Shown: positions 12,089 through 23,032, counted from the first letter of the stretch. The stretch: DNA of 64,000 nucleotides from Pyrus communis (GCF_963583255.1 NC_084813.1:13130001-13194000), one strand, 5' to 3'. Made by a program: numbers and translations. Notes: generated by a model from the letters alone, not told the origin.

Positions 12089-13131
12089 TAACCTGATTGC
12101 TTGATAAAGACTTGTCGGCCATGCAGTTGGCATATATATATATATAGGTAGAGCATCGGATGTCCCTCAGCTCAGTAAAACAACCTTTAAACAAGCCTAG
12201 TGTGAATTGATCCACACGGCTGTCAATCACGTAGACCTACTAAATGTGCCGCATGGGATGTTCCTCGGCAACATCTCTGTATGTGTGTATATGGTCGAGC
12301 CTTGTATGGTCGAGCACCAGCTGGCCGAATGACCCTATGGTCGAGCACCAGCACTCGGCAATAATGCCTCGCCGAGCTCGGCATGTGCATGTGTGTATAT
12401 ATGTGTTGGTGACTTACAAAAGTGGCTAAACCATATGGGGCCGAGAGAAATGAGCCGAGTTCAAGAAGCATTGGGTTAAAGTCACACCATCAAAACCACC
12501 ATCACTCGGCTTTGAGGAAATTCATCTGTTTTCCACCTATGGGCTCCACGCCAGTCTTTTTCCTCTTTTTCAAATAAGGCCTTCCATGAATACCACCTGG
12601 GGAAATGAAAAAGAATTGGCATCATGTGGCGTGCCAAAAATTACAACATGGCCTTTATCTTCTTATACGCAGCATACGGCAAATAATTTTTCTCGGCGAG
12701 CAACCGCCGATTATACCAGATAGACTTATAAGTTTAAAATTGGCTTGGCCAGAAACAACTTTTAAAACCGAGCACGTCATAATTTTGCCGAGCACACCAC
12801 CTTGTTGCCCATATATATATATATATATATATATTCCACCGAAGCCTATATATGTTTGATAGTCGAACTACCAAGTTTCTCGCACCAAGGCTCTAAAGTT
12901 GGCCTCACTCTACCAATCTTTTACTCGGCCCATTTTTTTTTTTTTTTTTTTGTCCGGGGGCTCAATGCTCATTCCTCCCCTGTATTTTCTTAAGTATCGG
13001 CCAAGAGGCCGAATGGTTAAGAAAGTAATTTAGCACATGGAAATAAAAGTGGCCGAACCATAAATAGGAGGAGGCCAACGATGCTTCATTCCAAGCCGAG
13101 ATCTTATAATATCAAAATTCTCAAATTGATT
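11669..13131. other. non-coding interior of the LTR retrotransposon
   Basis: No pol-like frame is visible on either strand. The block GGCCGAATGGTTAAG occurs near the PPT (about 11690) and again at about 13009. The second copy is followed on its left by a poly-T run and the purine-rich (minus) tract at 12955-12962, so a second PPT-like segment is present. GCCGAG/CTCGGC is very frequent. Confidence 0.6.
12001..12146. repeat. (TA)n microsatellites with a duplicated spacer
   Basis: Runs of TA at about 12004-12022, 12048-12086 and 12133-12146 are separated by two copies of AGATAACCTGATTGCYTGATAAAG. A further run lies at 12810-12834. All are inside the LTR retrotransposon interior and produce spurious YIYIY ORFs. 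Confidence 0.9.
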
Positions 13132-13860
13132 TCACTCTAGGCCGAATGAAGAATTTTCTCCAAATATTTTTGACTTGGTGATATATTTTTCATTTTCGGC
13201 CGTCGAATGTGTTGAACAATTATTTTTTCCCCCAGGCATAATTACTTCGTTAACTTCGGCTTTTAACTCGAGCAACTTGGCCGAATTGGATTGCTTCAAG
13301 TCGGCTTTATTACCAATAATCATATCGATTGGCGCAGTTTGTTCAACTGAAACCGTGAATTGGTCTTGTTCGTCATTGGAACACTTTTCTGACGAATTAT
13401 TTTCTGAGTCAATTTTTGGCTTAGAAACTTGAACATTTTCTTCTAGGCCTACCACACTTTCAGCCGCGATCGAAAAAATAGGTGGCCTTTGTTCTTCGGC
13501 CAAAGTAACAATTTTCTTAGGCCGATATTTGATTACGGCCGGAGCGGAAAATTGCCCCCTGGTCTTTTCAACCAACCATTCCTCAAATGGAATTGATTTG
13601 TAGTCGAAAACGTAAGGAAAATATTTTCCATCTAGCCAGGTATTAAACCGAGCCCTGTCTTCATTTACCCATTGCTCTTGCAGGGTAACAGGAGCTTTTA
13701 TTCTCAACATGTAAGCGAATGACTTTTGCATCTCTGTATGGCCACGAAGAATTTTTTCCACTTCCAAAGATCTTTTTCGTTCCTCATTGCGTTTTTTCAA
13801 TTCCTCTAGATGCTCGTACAATCGGCTACGTTGAGCCAGATTGGAATCTTGATATATCAT
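13132..13860 (-). CDS. 242-aa ORF of unknown function in the LTR retrotransposon
   Basis: It is the only long uninterrupted ORF inside the element and begins 46 bases after the 5' LTR, just past the primer binding site, where gag would start. Residues 1-50 are highly charged (EELKKRNEERKRSLEVEK) and could form a coiled coil. Residues about 55-110 are aromatic-rich and look folded (KYFPYVFDYKSIPFEEW). The rest, about 130-242, is polar, acidic and low in order. I see no zinc knuckle, protease or polymerase motif. It may be a diverged gag-like or accessory protein. I do not recognise the family. The youth of the element means an open frame alone is weak evidence of selection. Confidence 0.55.
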   Translation of the reverse strand: MIYQDSNLAQRSRLYEHLEELKKRNEERKRSLEVEKILRGHTEMQKSFAYMLRIKAPVTLQEQWVNEDRARFNTWLDGKYFPYVFDYKSIPFEEWLVEKTRGQFSAPAVIKYRPKKIVTLAEEQRPPIFSIAAESVVGLEENVQVSKPKIDSENNSSEKCSNDEQDQFTVSVEQTAPIDMIIGNKADLKQSNSAKLLELKAEVNEVIMPGGKNNCSTHSTAENEKYITKSKIFGENSSFGLE

Positions 13861-13884
13861 ATGAACTTCGTAGTTTTAGCACTG

Positions 13885-13904
13885 GGTCCCATTGGGCGTG
13901 CCAA
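13885..13904 (-). promoter_or_regulatory. primer binding site region
   Basis: Directly after the 5' LTR the minus strand reads TTTTGGCACGCCCAATGGGA. The position and TGG start fit a tRNA primer binding site. I cannot name the tRNA with confidence. Confidence 0.55.
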
Positions 13905-13906
13905 AA

Positions 13907-15084
13907 TGTTGACCCTAAAAATTACAAAACCTACGTGGCGCGCAGGCCGAGTAACTAATAAGCTAACTACGTCCTTCGGTTGAATGCGGGGCGTGCCAAC
14001 TCGTCGGCCGAGCTCGGCCGAGGAGTAAAATTTGTTGATGTTGCGTTGAGCGCGTCGGTGACTTCTCTATCTTGCGACTGCGGCCGAGGAAGGAACAAAT
14101 CTCGGCCTTTGGATTCTCGAGCCTGAAGACAAGGCTGCTAGTTCTACGAAGTTCAATATCAAATTCGGCTCTCAAGGTGCCGAATATAGTAACCTGGTAA
14201 CACCTCACTTCGCCGGGAAGGCTAATGAGATGACCTCTGCCAATAAGGATTCGAAAATCCTTCTCGACCGAGACTTGGATAAATAACCAGTCGGCCTCGA
14301 CGCAGTGCTGTTTATCCAAACTGAAGGTGCTTCGGGAACGGCTGATTCTACGGCAACAGTGCTGTTTATCCAAACTGAAGATGTTCGCCAGTTGCCTTCA
14401 CAGTGCTGTTTATCCAAACTGAAGATGTGTCGGCGGAAAAAAGAAAATAAAAAATCTCAAGATGTTTGAGAGGTTTTGCGCAGGGCAATTGGGTGTTGAA
14501 TTGGATCCCCTTTTACGTTGCCACTACCTCTGTATTTATAGGGACATATGCGTGTTGGTTGATAAGCTGATATAGGCTTTCGCCATGCATTAGAACTCTT
14601 CCACTGATTGCGTCAGATAAGCCTTACTATTCCCAAAACTCTGAACTTAGTCAAAATTGCAACCTAATTCAATCCTTATGCAGCCCTATCATATCAAATC
14701 CCAAGATAGCCTGGATGCTTGGATTTGATCAAATAATGCCCATCAAAATAACCACCAATCCACGTACACCGTTGTGGTTGGTTGCTTTTTGGAGATAACC
14801 ATCACAAACTTGTGGTGTATAATTACCTAGGAAATAGTCTCCCAACCTTCCACGTATATGCATGTGCTGACTTAAAGAATTGCAAATGAATTGCAATTCT
14901 TCTACTTAATATTATCCTATGCAGAGAAAGGCTCAAACATATTAAAAGATAATGCCATGATTAAAACCACAATATATCTTTCAATAATACCAAAATTACC
15001 TTCACTTTTTATCCGACGGTTGGAAGTATGCTTACCCAACGACCTTGATTACTCGGGCCGATGGTGTAATTTTGGGTCCAAACA
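13907..15084 (-). repeat. 5' LTR (element orientation), 1178 bp
   Basis: It starts TGTTGACCC and ends CCAAACA on the plus strand. It is the uninterrupted partner of the LTR at 8158 and provides the empty-site sequence AGCCTGGATGCTTGG for the alpha insertion. The minus-strand TATA box is at about 14530-14541, and three CTGTTTATCCAAACTGAAG boxes lie downstream of it, probably in R/U5. Transcription would enter the 242-aa ORF. Confidence 0.93.
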
Positions 15085-15757
15085 ATAATAAAAAAAACAT
15101 TAGAACATTACAAAATATCAAATGTTCAAAAGATTTGCAAAATTAAGGACATTGGAACATTAGAACATTGGAACCTTGCACATTTTCTTCTAATCAAACC
15201 CTTCAATTTTCTTCAATCACCATGAGAAACAGTATTGGAACTTTGACTTGATATATCGTCTTCAAGAGTTATATTGATGATGTTTTCAATGAGGCTTTCC
15301 ACATTAGCATTCTCTTCCGCATAAACTAAACATAGAAAAATCAAACATTGTAAACCATTCAAATTATGGGTACTAAAAATAATTATGAAAAGAAATAAAA
15401 AATAGTTCTATATTATATAAACGATATACTACCTCATTTTCCAAAAAGCCAATCTCGTGTACACAGCAAAGCTTGAACCGTGTCTAGCAACAATGAAGTA
15501 CGATATTGTATTTATTAATATGGCTATTGTATTTTATAATAAATCTTTTAGTAATTAAACTTTAAAATTATCAAAATCATTTTTTTCTTAACGGGTCGAA
15601 ATGGGTTACCCATGGGTTACCCATGTGTTACCCGCGTGTATACCCGTTAAGAACTCGTTATTAACGGGTTCTTAATGGGTCACCCGATTAGTTATCATGT
15701 TGACTTGAAACCTGTTATTTTCGTGTCGTGTCACAAACTGCCGGGTCTAGGATCAAT

Positions 15758-16030
15758 CATGAGATTTAAAGAATACACACACACAGATACATACACACAC
15801 TCCACATCTCCAAGTATGACATCACCTATATTAACCATTTTTGTATGAATTGCTCTTCACCCCCACATTTGAATGATACTATGAAAAAACTTTTCATCCC
15901 CCACATTTGAATGATATTAAAAAATTCATCTGGAAAATTCATCAGTGATGACGGCTACTAGGTTTAGAATAAACTCACACAATATAAACACAAAGCTGGT
16001 TTACAAAAAGAATAACACTCCATCAAAATA
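15758..16030. other. unassigned DNA with (AC)n-like stretch
   Basis: It has an irregular ACACAC run at about 15775-15800 and two copies of CCCCCACATTTGAATGATA (about 15861 and 15899). No gene is visible. Confidence 0.5.
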
Positions 16031-16619
16031 TTTCACTACAAGAAAAATAGGCTAAGAACACAATTGATTTGTGCCCTTCTCATTTTCATTGAGTACAAAT
16101 ATATATTGTCCTTTTTAAATTTCATTGAGTACCAAAATACCTCAAATGTGCTCTCTAACATAAAAGCACATTAGTTTGTGTCGGGTATTTGTACCTACTA
16201 AAATTTGAACACAAAACTTTGTGTCTAGCTTGCATGTCAGAATTTTTTTTTATTAATTTACACATACACAATAAAGGCTTTTTTGCCCTCTATTTTGATA
16301 TATTTAAATAAAAAATTATGTTTTTGTGTCCTTTACATTTACTTTTTCCTATTCCCAACTATTTTTTTCCTATTCATAATTTGTGAAAATATCTAGTTGC
16401 AATCAACTTGAATTATTAATGGTGATAAATATTTTATTTTATTTAAATAATACTTTTCGTAATGAACACGTGGCCACAAACCGATGTGAATTCGGAGTTA
16501 GAACGAGTAAGTTACGAATTTTTAAAGTTAGAAAGCAAAATGGTAATTTTGGGAGGGAGTATTCTAGAAGCCAAAGGCTTCTCCCATTTTACTTTCCTGG
16601 CAAGCAGATGCAGCCGGGA

Positions 16620-16935
16620 CTCACCCACATGGGTCTTCACCCTTCTCACCTAGTTATATATATATATATATAATTCTATGTTGAGTATTAAATCATTATT
16701 ATTAATTTTCTGATGGGTTTTTGTGCTCCTCCAATTTTTTCTATCCCTGTAAGCAGATGCAGCAAAGACCCACCCACGTGGGTCTTCACCCTTCCCACCT
16801 GGTTATGTATATTTAATTATTTGTTGAGTATTAATCCAATAGTCTTCCATCTCCCTCTTGGTTATGTATATAATTATTTTATTAATTTTCTGATGGGTTT
16901 TTGTGTCCTGTGGGACCCACCCACGTGGGTCTTCA
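16620..16935. repeat. three dispersed G-box palindrome repeats inside the CACTA-like element
   Basis: CCCACGTGGGTCTTCACC occurs at about 16773 and 16920, and a mutated copy (CCCACATGGG) at about 16627. The surrounding context also repeats (AAGCAGATGCAGC, GGTTATGTATA, TTTTCTGATGGGTTTTTGTG). CACGTG is the plant G-box core. Confidence 0.75.
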
Positions 16936-17128
16936 CCATTCCCCGTGCTTCTACTCCTCTTTGCATTCCATCACTCTTCCGTCTCCCTCCTTCATGCAAT
17001 CCTCTCTCTCACTAACTTTTTCTCTCTACTTCTTCACACTTTTCTCTGTCATCTCCCTCACCATCTCTATGCTCACTGCACAGAAACCACAGCATCCATC
17101 TCCATCTAACTAGCCACTTCGGCGAACC

Positions 17129-17600
17129 TTGCAACCACCCCAAACACTACACTGCCACCCTCGCTCTCTCACAATCTTTCTGTCTCTCCATCTTAACTTC
17201 TTCCTTGACACAGAGAAGCACATAAGCAATGACGGCGGCAGAGCTGGCGATCTCCGGCGAGGCAACCACCAGCGTCACCTTCCTCTCCTCACTGTAGACT
17301 CCCCATTACCTTTTGCTTTCTGGAAATCGAAACCGACGAGACAAAATGACAAGCTCCGTCGTGGCTTGACTCCCTAACGATATTTTCCGTCGAATCCAGT
17401 ATGGGTGAGTCTCGAAAACACCTTAGTTAGGTTCTTTACGTTGTTTAGAGACATTTTCGTGCACTGCATGCCTGATTTGGTTAAGTTTGGATGTAGTTTC
17501 AACTCAGGGACAAATTCCCCTTATTTCTAGTGAGGGCTATGAGTTTAGGCTATCACCGGCCACCCAATGGCCTTGAAGAAGGTAAATTTCAAATACTTAC
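17129..17600 (+). pseudogene. captured gene-like fragment in the CACTA-like element
   Basis: The sequence changes from AT-rich to a pyrimidine-rich leader, then to an ATG at 17229 with GC-rich codons (MTAAELAISGEATT) that stops after 22 codons at 17297. Several GGTGAG/GGTAAA splice-donor-like sites follow. The composition resembles the 5' end of a plant gene with its UTR, picked up by the transposon. I do not recognise the parent gene. Confidence 0.35.
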
Positions 17601-17994
17601 CTTTGTAGCTTTGTTTTAGCTTTTGAATTGTTGAAAATGGTTGTGTTTTGGACCAAAACGAACTCTGAAACCCCTAGCGTGGCTGCAGGTCGCACTATCG
17701 CTGCGTGTGGTACTGCCGTGGATGATGCGTGGAGCACAGGTGCCTCCACCGGAAGGATGACTGCCTGAAAGGATGAATATACGTTTTCAAATGTTTGTTT
17801 CAGATTGTAGGGTATTTCGAATTTGTTATTTTTATTTTTTTTAAATTTAATTGATAGGGCACAATTAGAAAAATTATGCTAACATGAATCTGAAATGGGA
17901 TCTTACATAGGTGTCAGAACAGGGCACAAAAAAAACCTTATTTGTGCTCAACTCTTTGAGCACACATGGCTGTATCGTGCCCTCTAATCAATGG

Positions 17995-20029
17995 TGATGC
18001 GGGATTTATACGCACACAAATTAAACCCTCTTTTTATCAATTGTAGTAAGTATGTAAGTAGGGATCGTTCTGGACTGGGGATTAGGAGGGATCGTTAATC
18101 ACTTGGATTTGACTCAAAAACGTAAAAACACAATATAAAACACTATACTAAACTCAAAGAATGCAAAACTAAACTTTAAAACACTAAGACAAACCAAAAG
18201 ACTCAAAATACTTTAAAAACACAAACTAAATTGATTTCTAACTAAATTGAACAATAAAGTAAAGGGGGATTGAGTTTTGGACGAAATTAAACTAAAATGA
18301 ACAGATTGTAATTAAAGGCAGAATGTAAATATGAATATGATGAAAATATGAATGAAGGCTAGCTAAGGGGTTCATCTCCACACATGTTATACTTGCATAT
18401 AAAACGATTTCCAATTGCTTTTCAATAAACCATGAATTCTCAACGCCCCAGATTAACCGTGAATTGCACTAATTAACCCTCAGATTTTCCGAACATTATT
18501 GAATTGGATGATTGCATACGACAACCTAAAACATTCCCCACAAGTTCCCTATATGAATTGCATAATAGAGATACAAGCAAGAATCATTAAGTTCTTTGAA
18601 AACCATAAGCATTGACGAAGCACTCGTTACTATGAATTGCATGAAACTTATGCCAAGAATTTACTTAACGCGATTGAGATCATCAACCTTTACTACTTGT
18701 GAATATAAGTTCATAACTATTAGGTGAAACTCACTTATATTCTAGCGTCATATTCATGCATGAAAATTAAGCGTGCACTCTCAATAAACATACATAAATA
18801 AGTGTAATTCACATAGATAAGTAAATTGAATTCACAACTTATGAAATTCCAACCAAAGGTAATCAATTCATATTGCAAGCATGAACATGTATTTCGAATC
18901 CCCCCCTAGCCAAGGGGGTTTAGTTCCTCATACGTACAAGACAAAAAGAATTGAAATTAAACATTGAAATCAAAGGAAAAGAAACACCTAAACATTCCAA
19001 CAACTCAAACTTGAATTGTATGAACGTTTAGGCCCTCTTCTCTTCCTCTTTGTCACGGCACAAGGTCTAAGGATAGTATTTTGGAGGGTAGTTGTATGTG
19101 GAATGGAGTGGGGAGTGTGTATGAAGGTTGGATGGTGGCTGAAATTTATGGAGATGGCTGCAGAAAATGGAATGGAAGGCACGACATAGAATGGATGTTT
19201 TGTGATTGTGTGAATGAAGGGAATTTCTGTGGTGAATGGGAATATGGAAGAGTGAATGCATTGCATGGTTTTATAGGGAGAGAAAGGGGTGAATGTGCAT
19301 GTGGCTGCAAGGTTGAATGATTAAAGGGTGCATGTGGCTTAAAGGGGGAATGCTAGGTTGGAAATGCATGTGGTTGCAATGAAGGAAAGCTGGAATGGTG
19401 TGTGGTTGGCACGGCAAAGGGGGGAGAAATGGGCTGGAATATGTGGTGGATGATTAAGAGTGCATGTGGGTGAATGTGTGGCTGCATGGTTGAATGATTA
19501 AAGGGTGCATGTGGGTTGGAAATGCATGTGGAAGGGGAATGCACGGTAAAGAAAGGGATTGTGCTGGAAATGAATGTGAAAGCATGTGAATTAAAGCTAG
19601 GGTGAATGATGATGAATGCATGTGGATTAAAGAGTGAATGGTGGAAGTGAATGTGCTGAAATGATGGAATGGGGCTGCAAGGTTAAAGGGCTAGGGTTTA
19701 AGTGCATAGAATGGGCCTAAAATAGGGTGGTTTGCATGGCAAGAGAAGGGGAGAAGGGATAAGCCACGGCAAGGTTATGTAATTGGGCTAGGGCCATTGT
19801 TTTGTGTCCTAAGGTGCCTCAATTTCTTCCAACACCTTGGCTCCAAACATAAGCTATCCATTCCAAGCCCAATTTTGCTCCAAAATGCTCCAAAATGCAC
19901 CTTTTTGCTTCCTTAGCCATATGAACCTAGAAACACACGAAAATGGCATAAAGGACTAAAATAACTAAAGAAACACAACGTAAATGCATGAGAACAAGCC
20001 AATTAAGTCGCATAAATATGCTCCTATCA
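17995..20029 (-). mobile_element. solo LTR, family beta, copy 1
   Basis: In minus orientation it runs TGATAGGAGCATATTTATGC...CGCATCA, flanked by a perfect TSD AATGG (17990-17994 and 20030-20034). Its length is 2035 bp. It shares the start, the block ACAATTGATAAAAAGAGGG near the end, and a long interior with the copies at 24145 and 57843. A middle section (about 19250-19650) is rich in TGCATGTGG variants. No PPT, PBS or internal region adjoins it, so it is a lone LTR. It sits exactly inside a GTGCCCTCTA...TAGAGGGCAC inverted pair of the CACTA-like element. Confidence 0.85.
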
Positions 20030-20186
20030 AATGGTGACGCCCATAGAGGGCACAAACACAAAGATAGTAGTTGCACTGTTGCTAGTGGTCTATGAGCACA
20101 ATTGTTGGTGCTTTTTGACCTCAAAAAGCACAGATAATTTATTATGCGCAATGCTCATTTTTTTGTTTTTGTTTTTTGTAGTGTTT

Positions 20187-21540
20187 GTTGCGAGAATGGC
20201 ACTGCCATGAACAAGTTATGATCATGCGAGAAAATTTACACAATATCAAATAAAGCTAACAATTAAAAAAAAATTAATACCGTGCAAGTTAATGCCACTT
20301 AATGAATAAAAGAAACCCCACAAATTATATAGTATTCTCAAGGCCAACGGTAGCTTTTGCACCAAGTTTGAAACTAGTCCATATCCAAAGGATATAAAGC
20401 CTTCTGTAGTAGCTTGTTTGCCATACTTGCTAATAATAAAATTATTACTCATTGATAAGGAAATTGAAATCATAACCGTTATATATATAAACACTATAAC
20501 GTATAATTACCACACATGAAATGTCAATAAATTAATATTATTATGCAAAACTTGCTCCAATGATCACCCCCACCAATTTAGGAAAGTCTCAAATAAATAC
20601 AAGAATAATCCCATACCTTAAAGTAGATGGTCATTCGAAAACTAGTCTAAGTGTTTTTGAAATTACTTGATGAAACTCATTAGTGATAAAATGAAAAATT
20701 ACTTTTAGCTCCCGGAAAACTTGAATAAATACCCCAACAAATTCATAGTAATGAAATATCATTAGGATGTAACCTCATGTCATAACATGTAATTCTCATT
20801 TAATATAAATACTCACAGAATAAATGTATATAATAATTCAAAATAATATTGATTAAAATTCTTAATTGGCATAAACTAATTAAAAATTTGTAACCTCCAC
20901 ATTAAAGCTATTTAACCAAAATGGAGACAACTGCATTTTAAACGAGTATGGTAGCTAGTTTAAATACAGTTTTTCTTTCTAATTTGAACAACACATATAG
21001 GAGATCCTCTAATAGGATTGTCGTTCGATTGGCAGCATGATATTTCATATAAGCTGATTAGTGACACGCAACCTTTATATATGTGATCAGTGAATGGTTG
21101 TAGCAGCATATAAGTAGCAACCGAATTCTACTCTTACGATTGTTGGAAATATTGGCGATATGAATGCTATTTCACCTACAATTTAGCGCCTTCTCCACTT
21201 TAGCGCCTTCTACAGAACAAAATTTAGCGCCTAAATTCTTTAATTTTTCAATTAGGCACTTTATTTTCAGATGAAAACAAGCCATCGCGCCTTCAATTTC
21301 ATCCTCTAGACTCATCCTTCTCTTCCTGCACCTTCTCCACTTTCTTATTCAACTGAAAAATAAGAGGCCTAATCTATCCAATCAGAGATTTTGGGGGAAT
21401 CATCGGAAACTTTGGAGCAAAATTGGAGATCCCGGAGCACAATCGGAGATTTTGTAAGACACTACAACCATCTTCCCTCCTTTCTGATTCAGTAAGTTAA
21501 GTAATTTTTAGGGTTTTCTTTTTGAATTGATTTTTATGCT
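20187..21540. other. unassigned AT-rich DNA
   Basis: I see no convincing gene. TTTAGCGCC occurs repeatedly at 21180-21240 and a CT-rich segment at 21300-21350 precedes the decayed gene region. A decayed CACTA start (CACCTACAATTTAGCGCC at about 21172) is conceivable but unsupported. Confidence 0.4.
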
Positions 21541-21591
21541 TGCTGAATTAAGCTGACGCTCAGCCATCCAAGCCTGAGCGCCGTTGTTGGT

Positions 21592-21885
21592 GTGCAAGGC
21601 TTGGTGCGAGGCGCTGCAGTAGCTGAGGCATGTGATGATGTACATGTGGTGGAGGAAGCGGTTCAAGCACAGCCGCGGATGAGTCAGTTCGAATACAGAC
21701 AAAGAGCTCGACGCGTTTCTGAGGGGTGCAGCTTTTGGGTCCCCCATGGCTATGGTGGACGCCAGGCTCATATACTGGGGAGGGGTCTCAAGGAGAAGGT
21801 CGTTGCTTTGTATCAGAAAGTTGCGAAATTGGGAGATCATGCTGTGCAGTGGAATTTGAGAATTTTCTATTTGCAAGGTATTAAT
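21592..21885 (+). pseudogene. exon-like open stretch, parent gene unknown
   Basis: A 98-codon open stretch is denser in GC than its surroundings and ends at a good donor site, TTTGCAAG followed by GTATTA (about 21878). The last part reads VVALYQKVAKLGDHAVQW and is followed by intron-like AT-rich sequence. It lies upstream of the ATM-like exons but I cannot match it to ATM. It may be an unrelated captured exon or a chance ORF. Confidence 0.3.
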
Positions 21886-22473
21886 TTTACCAATTATCTT
21901 CTATTTTGGTATTTAAAATTATGAAAATATGAGATAGAATTTGATTATTAGGGAACTGAAATTTGCTAGTATAAATCTGATTGCGATTGTACTTCTTTCA
22001 ATCAGTGCATAGTTCGATTATACTGAGAAAACTAGTTGTCCTTAAGTTGGGTAGAATGGCAAAATAGGGTCAATGTTAGTGTACTGCTGTTTGGGATTAG
22101 GAAAATTGATTTTGAGCTGTTAGAACATTTGGACCAGAAAGAAGTTCGGGGGAAATTGAATTCTCCATTTAATTAGTGTTTGGATAGAATGCTCTTTTCT
22201 TCATTGTGAAAATTTGATCAATTTTTGGACCTAGAGTTAGATGAAATGTGTAATTTCAACTAGGTTTCCAATTCATTCAGGGTATGGTGGAGAGTTTGGT
22301 TAATCACTCTGCTTTGAGGATGTCCCTGTGTAGGTAAACACTATTATTTGTAAGCATGGCTCTGTATAGTACCAGTCCAAGGTCCCAAAGATAAATTATA
22401 TTCAAAACATATGAATATTCTTATATTTGGATACGTTTTTTTTTTTCTTGTGTTGTGGTGATGGTATTGAAGG

Positions 22474-22972
22474 TTGAGCTCTCAAATCATTACCTTCGAG
22501 CACGAGGGAAACTGGAGTAAGGCCCTTGAGTACTATGGATTTTGGTTCCAAAAGTTTGTCAGTGGAAGAGACTCAATCAACGTATCGTTTATCCACACCC
22601 ACATTGGAAAATGGCAAAATGCAACGAGGCAGAGAAAACCATATGAAGGTTTGATTGGGTCATTGCAGCAAACTGGTTGTATGCATGATCTGGATTTGTA
22701 CTGCCAAGGATTTATATGCAATGGACATGTTTGACATTCTGGTTAGCCATTTTTCTTGCTAGTTTAATTCTACAAGTACCAGTTTTTCTGATATACCTGA
22801 TATACTATTTGCAATAGGAATGTCCCACATAAGTGAAGAAATCGTAATATATGTTAGTGTTTAAGTATCTTAGAAAATGTTGTGTTTCCTCTTGTAAAAA
22901 TTCAGTTGTTTGAGGGCACTTAAAAAGGGAGATTACAATGAATTCCATAGAAAGCTGAAATATTCAAAGCAG
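22474..22972 (+). pseudogene. ATM: ATM kinase gene relic (FAT-region exons, intron kept)
   Basis: The first exon-like block (about 22480-22730) reads SQIITFEHEGNWSKALEYY and later QRKPYEGLIGSLQQTGC and DLDLYCQG. I recognise these as plant ATM, the PI3K-like DNA-damage kinase, in its FAT region. It stops at a TGA near 22732. After an intron-like gap, a second block follows an acceptor TTCAG and covers 22906-22972. It reads CLRALKKGDYNEFHRKLKY and ends at a GT donor. That order and the kept intron indicate a genomic DNA duplication, not a retrocopy. No kinase domain is present and the frame is broken, so no product is expected. The match is from memory. Confidence 0.65.
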
Positions 22973-23032
22973 GTGATATGAGTGTCAATTTTGTCTCCCC
23001 TACAAGTTGGACATGTAGAATTTTACTTATGT

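Larger units (their letters stand above)
8158..15084 (-). mobile_element. young non-autonomous LTR retrotransposon (LARD-like) with its own ORF
   Basis: It is a complete element with a perfect 5-bp TSD ATAAT (8153-8157 and 15085-15089). The LTRs run TGTTTGGACCC...GGGTCAACA in the minus orientation. Without the alpha insertion both LTRs are exactly 1178 bp, and I count eight substitutions between them, so the insertion is recent. A primer-binding-type region follows the 5' LTR at about 13885-13904, and a polypurine tract lies at 11655-11668. The 2.25-kb interior holds one 242-codon ORF and no protease, RT, RNase H or integrase motif, so movement would need enzymes from another element. GCCGA/TCGGC motifs are unusually dense. 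The host site is hAT element B. Confidence 0.9.
7841..15749. mobile_element. non-autonomous hAT element B, split by an LTR retrotransposon
   Basis: The left end is TAGACCTGACG at 7841. The complement of the right end is TAGACCCGGCAG. The flanks AGATAAAT (7833-7840) and GGATCAAT (15750-15757) match at 6 of 8 bases, as expected for an old hAT TSD. The arms share the ACCCGTTA palindromes, and the right arm shares the CTCTTCCGCATAAACTAA block, with elements A and C. Removing the nested LTR retrotransposon leaves about 977 bp, so this is a shorter derivative of the 1.5-kb form. No transposase is present. Confidence 0.8.
16034..20183. mobile_element. CACTA-like non-autonomous element carrying gene-like sequence
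   Basis: The left end is CACTACAAGAAAAATAG. The right end complement is CACTACAAAAAACAAAAAC. The flanking TSD is TTT (16031-16033 and 20184-20186), which is low complexity. Both subterminal regions carry GTGCCCT/GAGCAC/GTGCTC motifs, as expected for CACTA ends. No transposase is found. The interior (16600-17600) holds three G-box palindromes and a CT-rich leader followed by a GC-rich short reading frame from ATG 17229, which looks like a captured piece of a host gene. A beta solo LTR interrupts the element. Without it the length is about 2.1 kb. Confidence 0.7.

Noticed and set aside
11707..12230. Open frames with long YIYIYIY runs
   Set aside because: They are translations of (TA)n microsatellites.
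12133..12470. Possible internal gene with CTCGGC-rich ORF inside the young LTR element
   Set aside because: The short frames overlap microsatellites and have no motif. They lie downstream of the only credible ORF.
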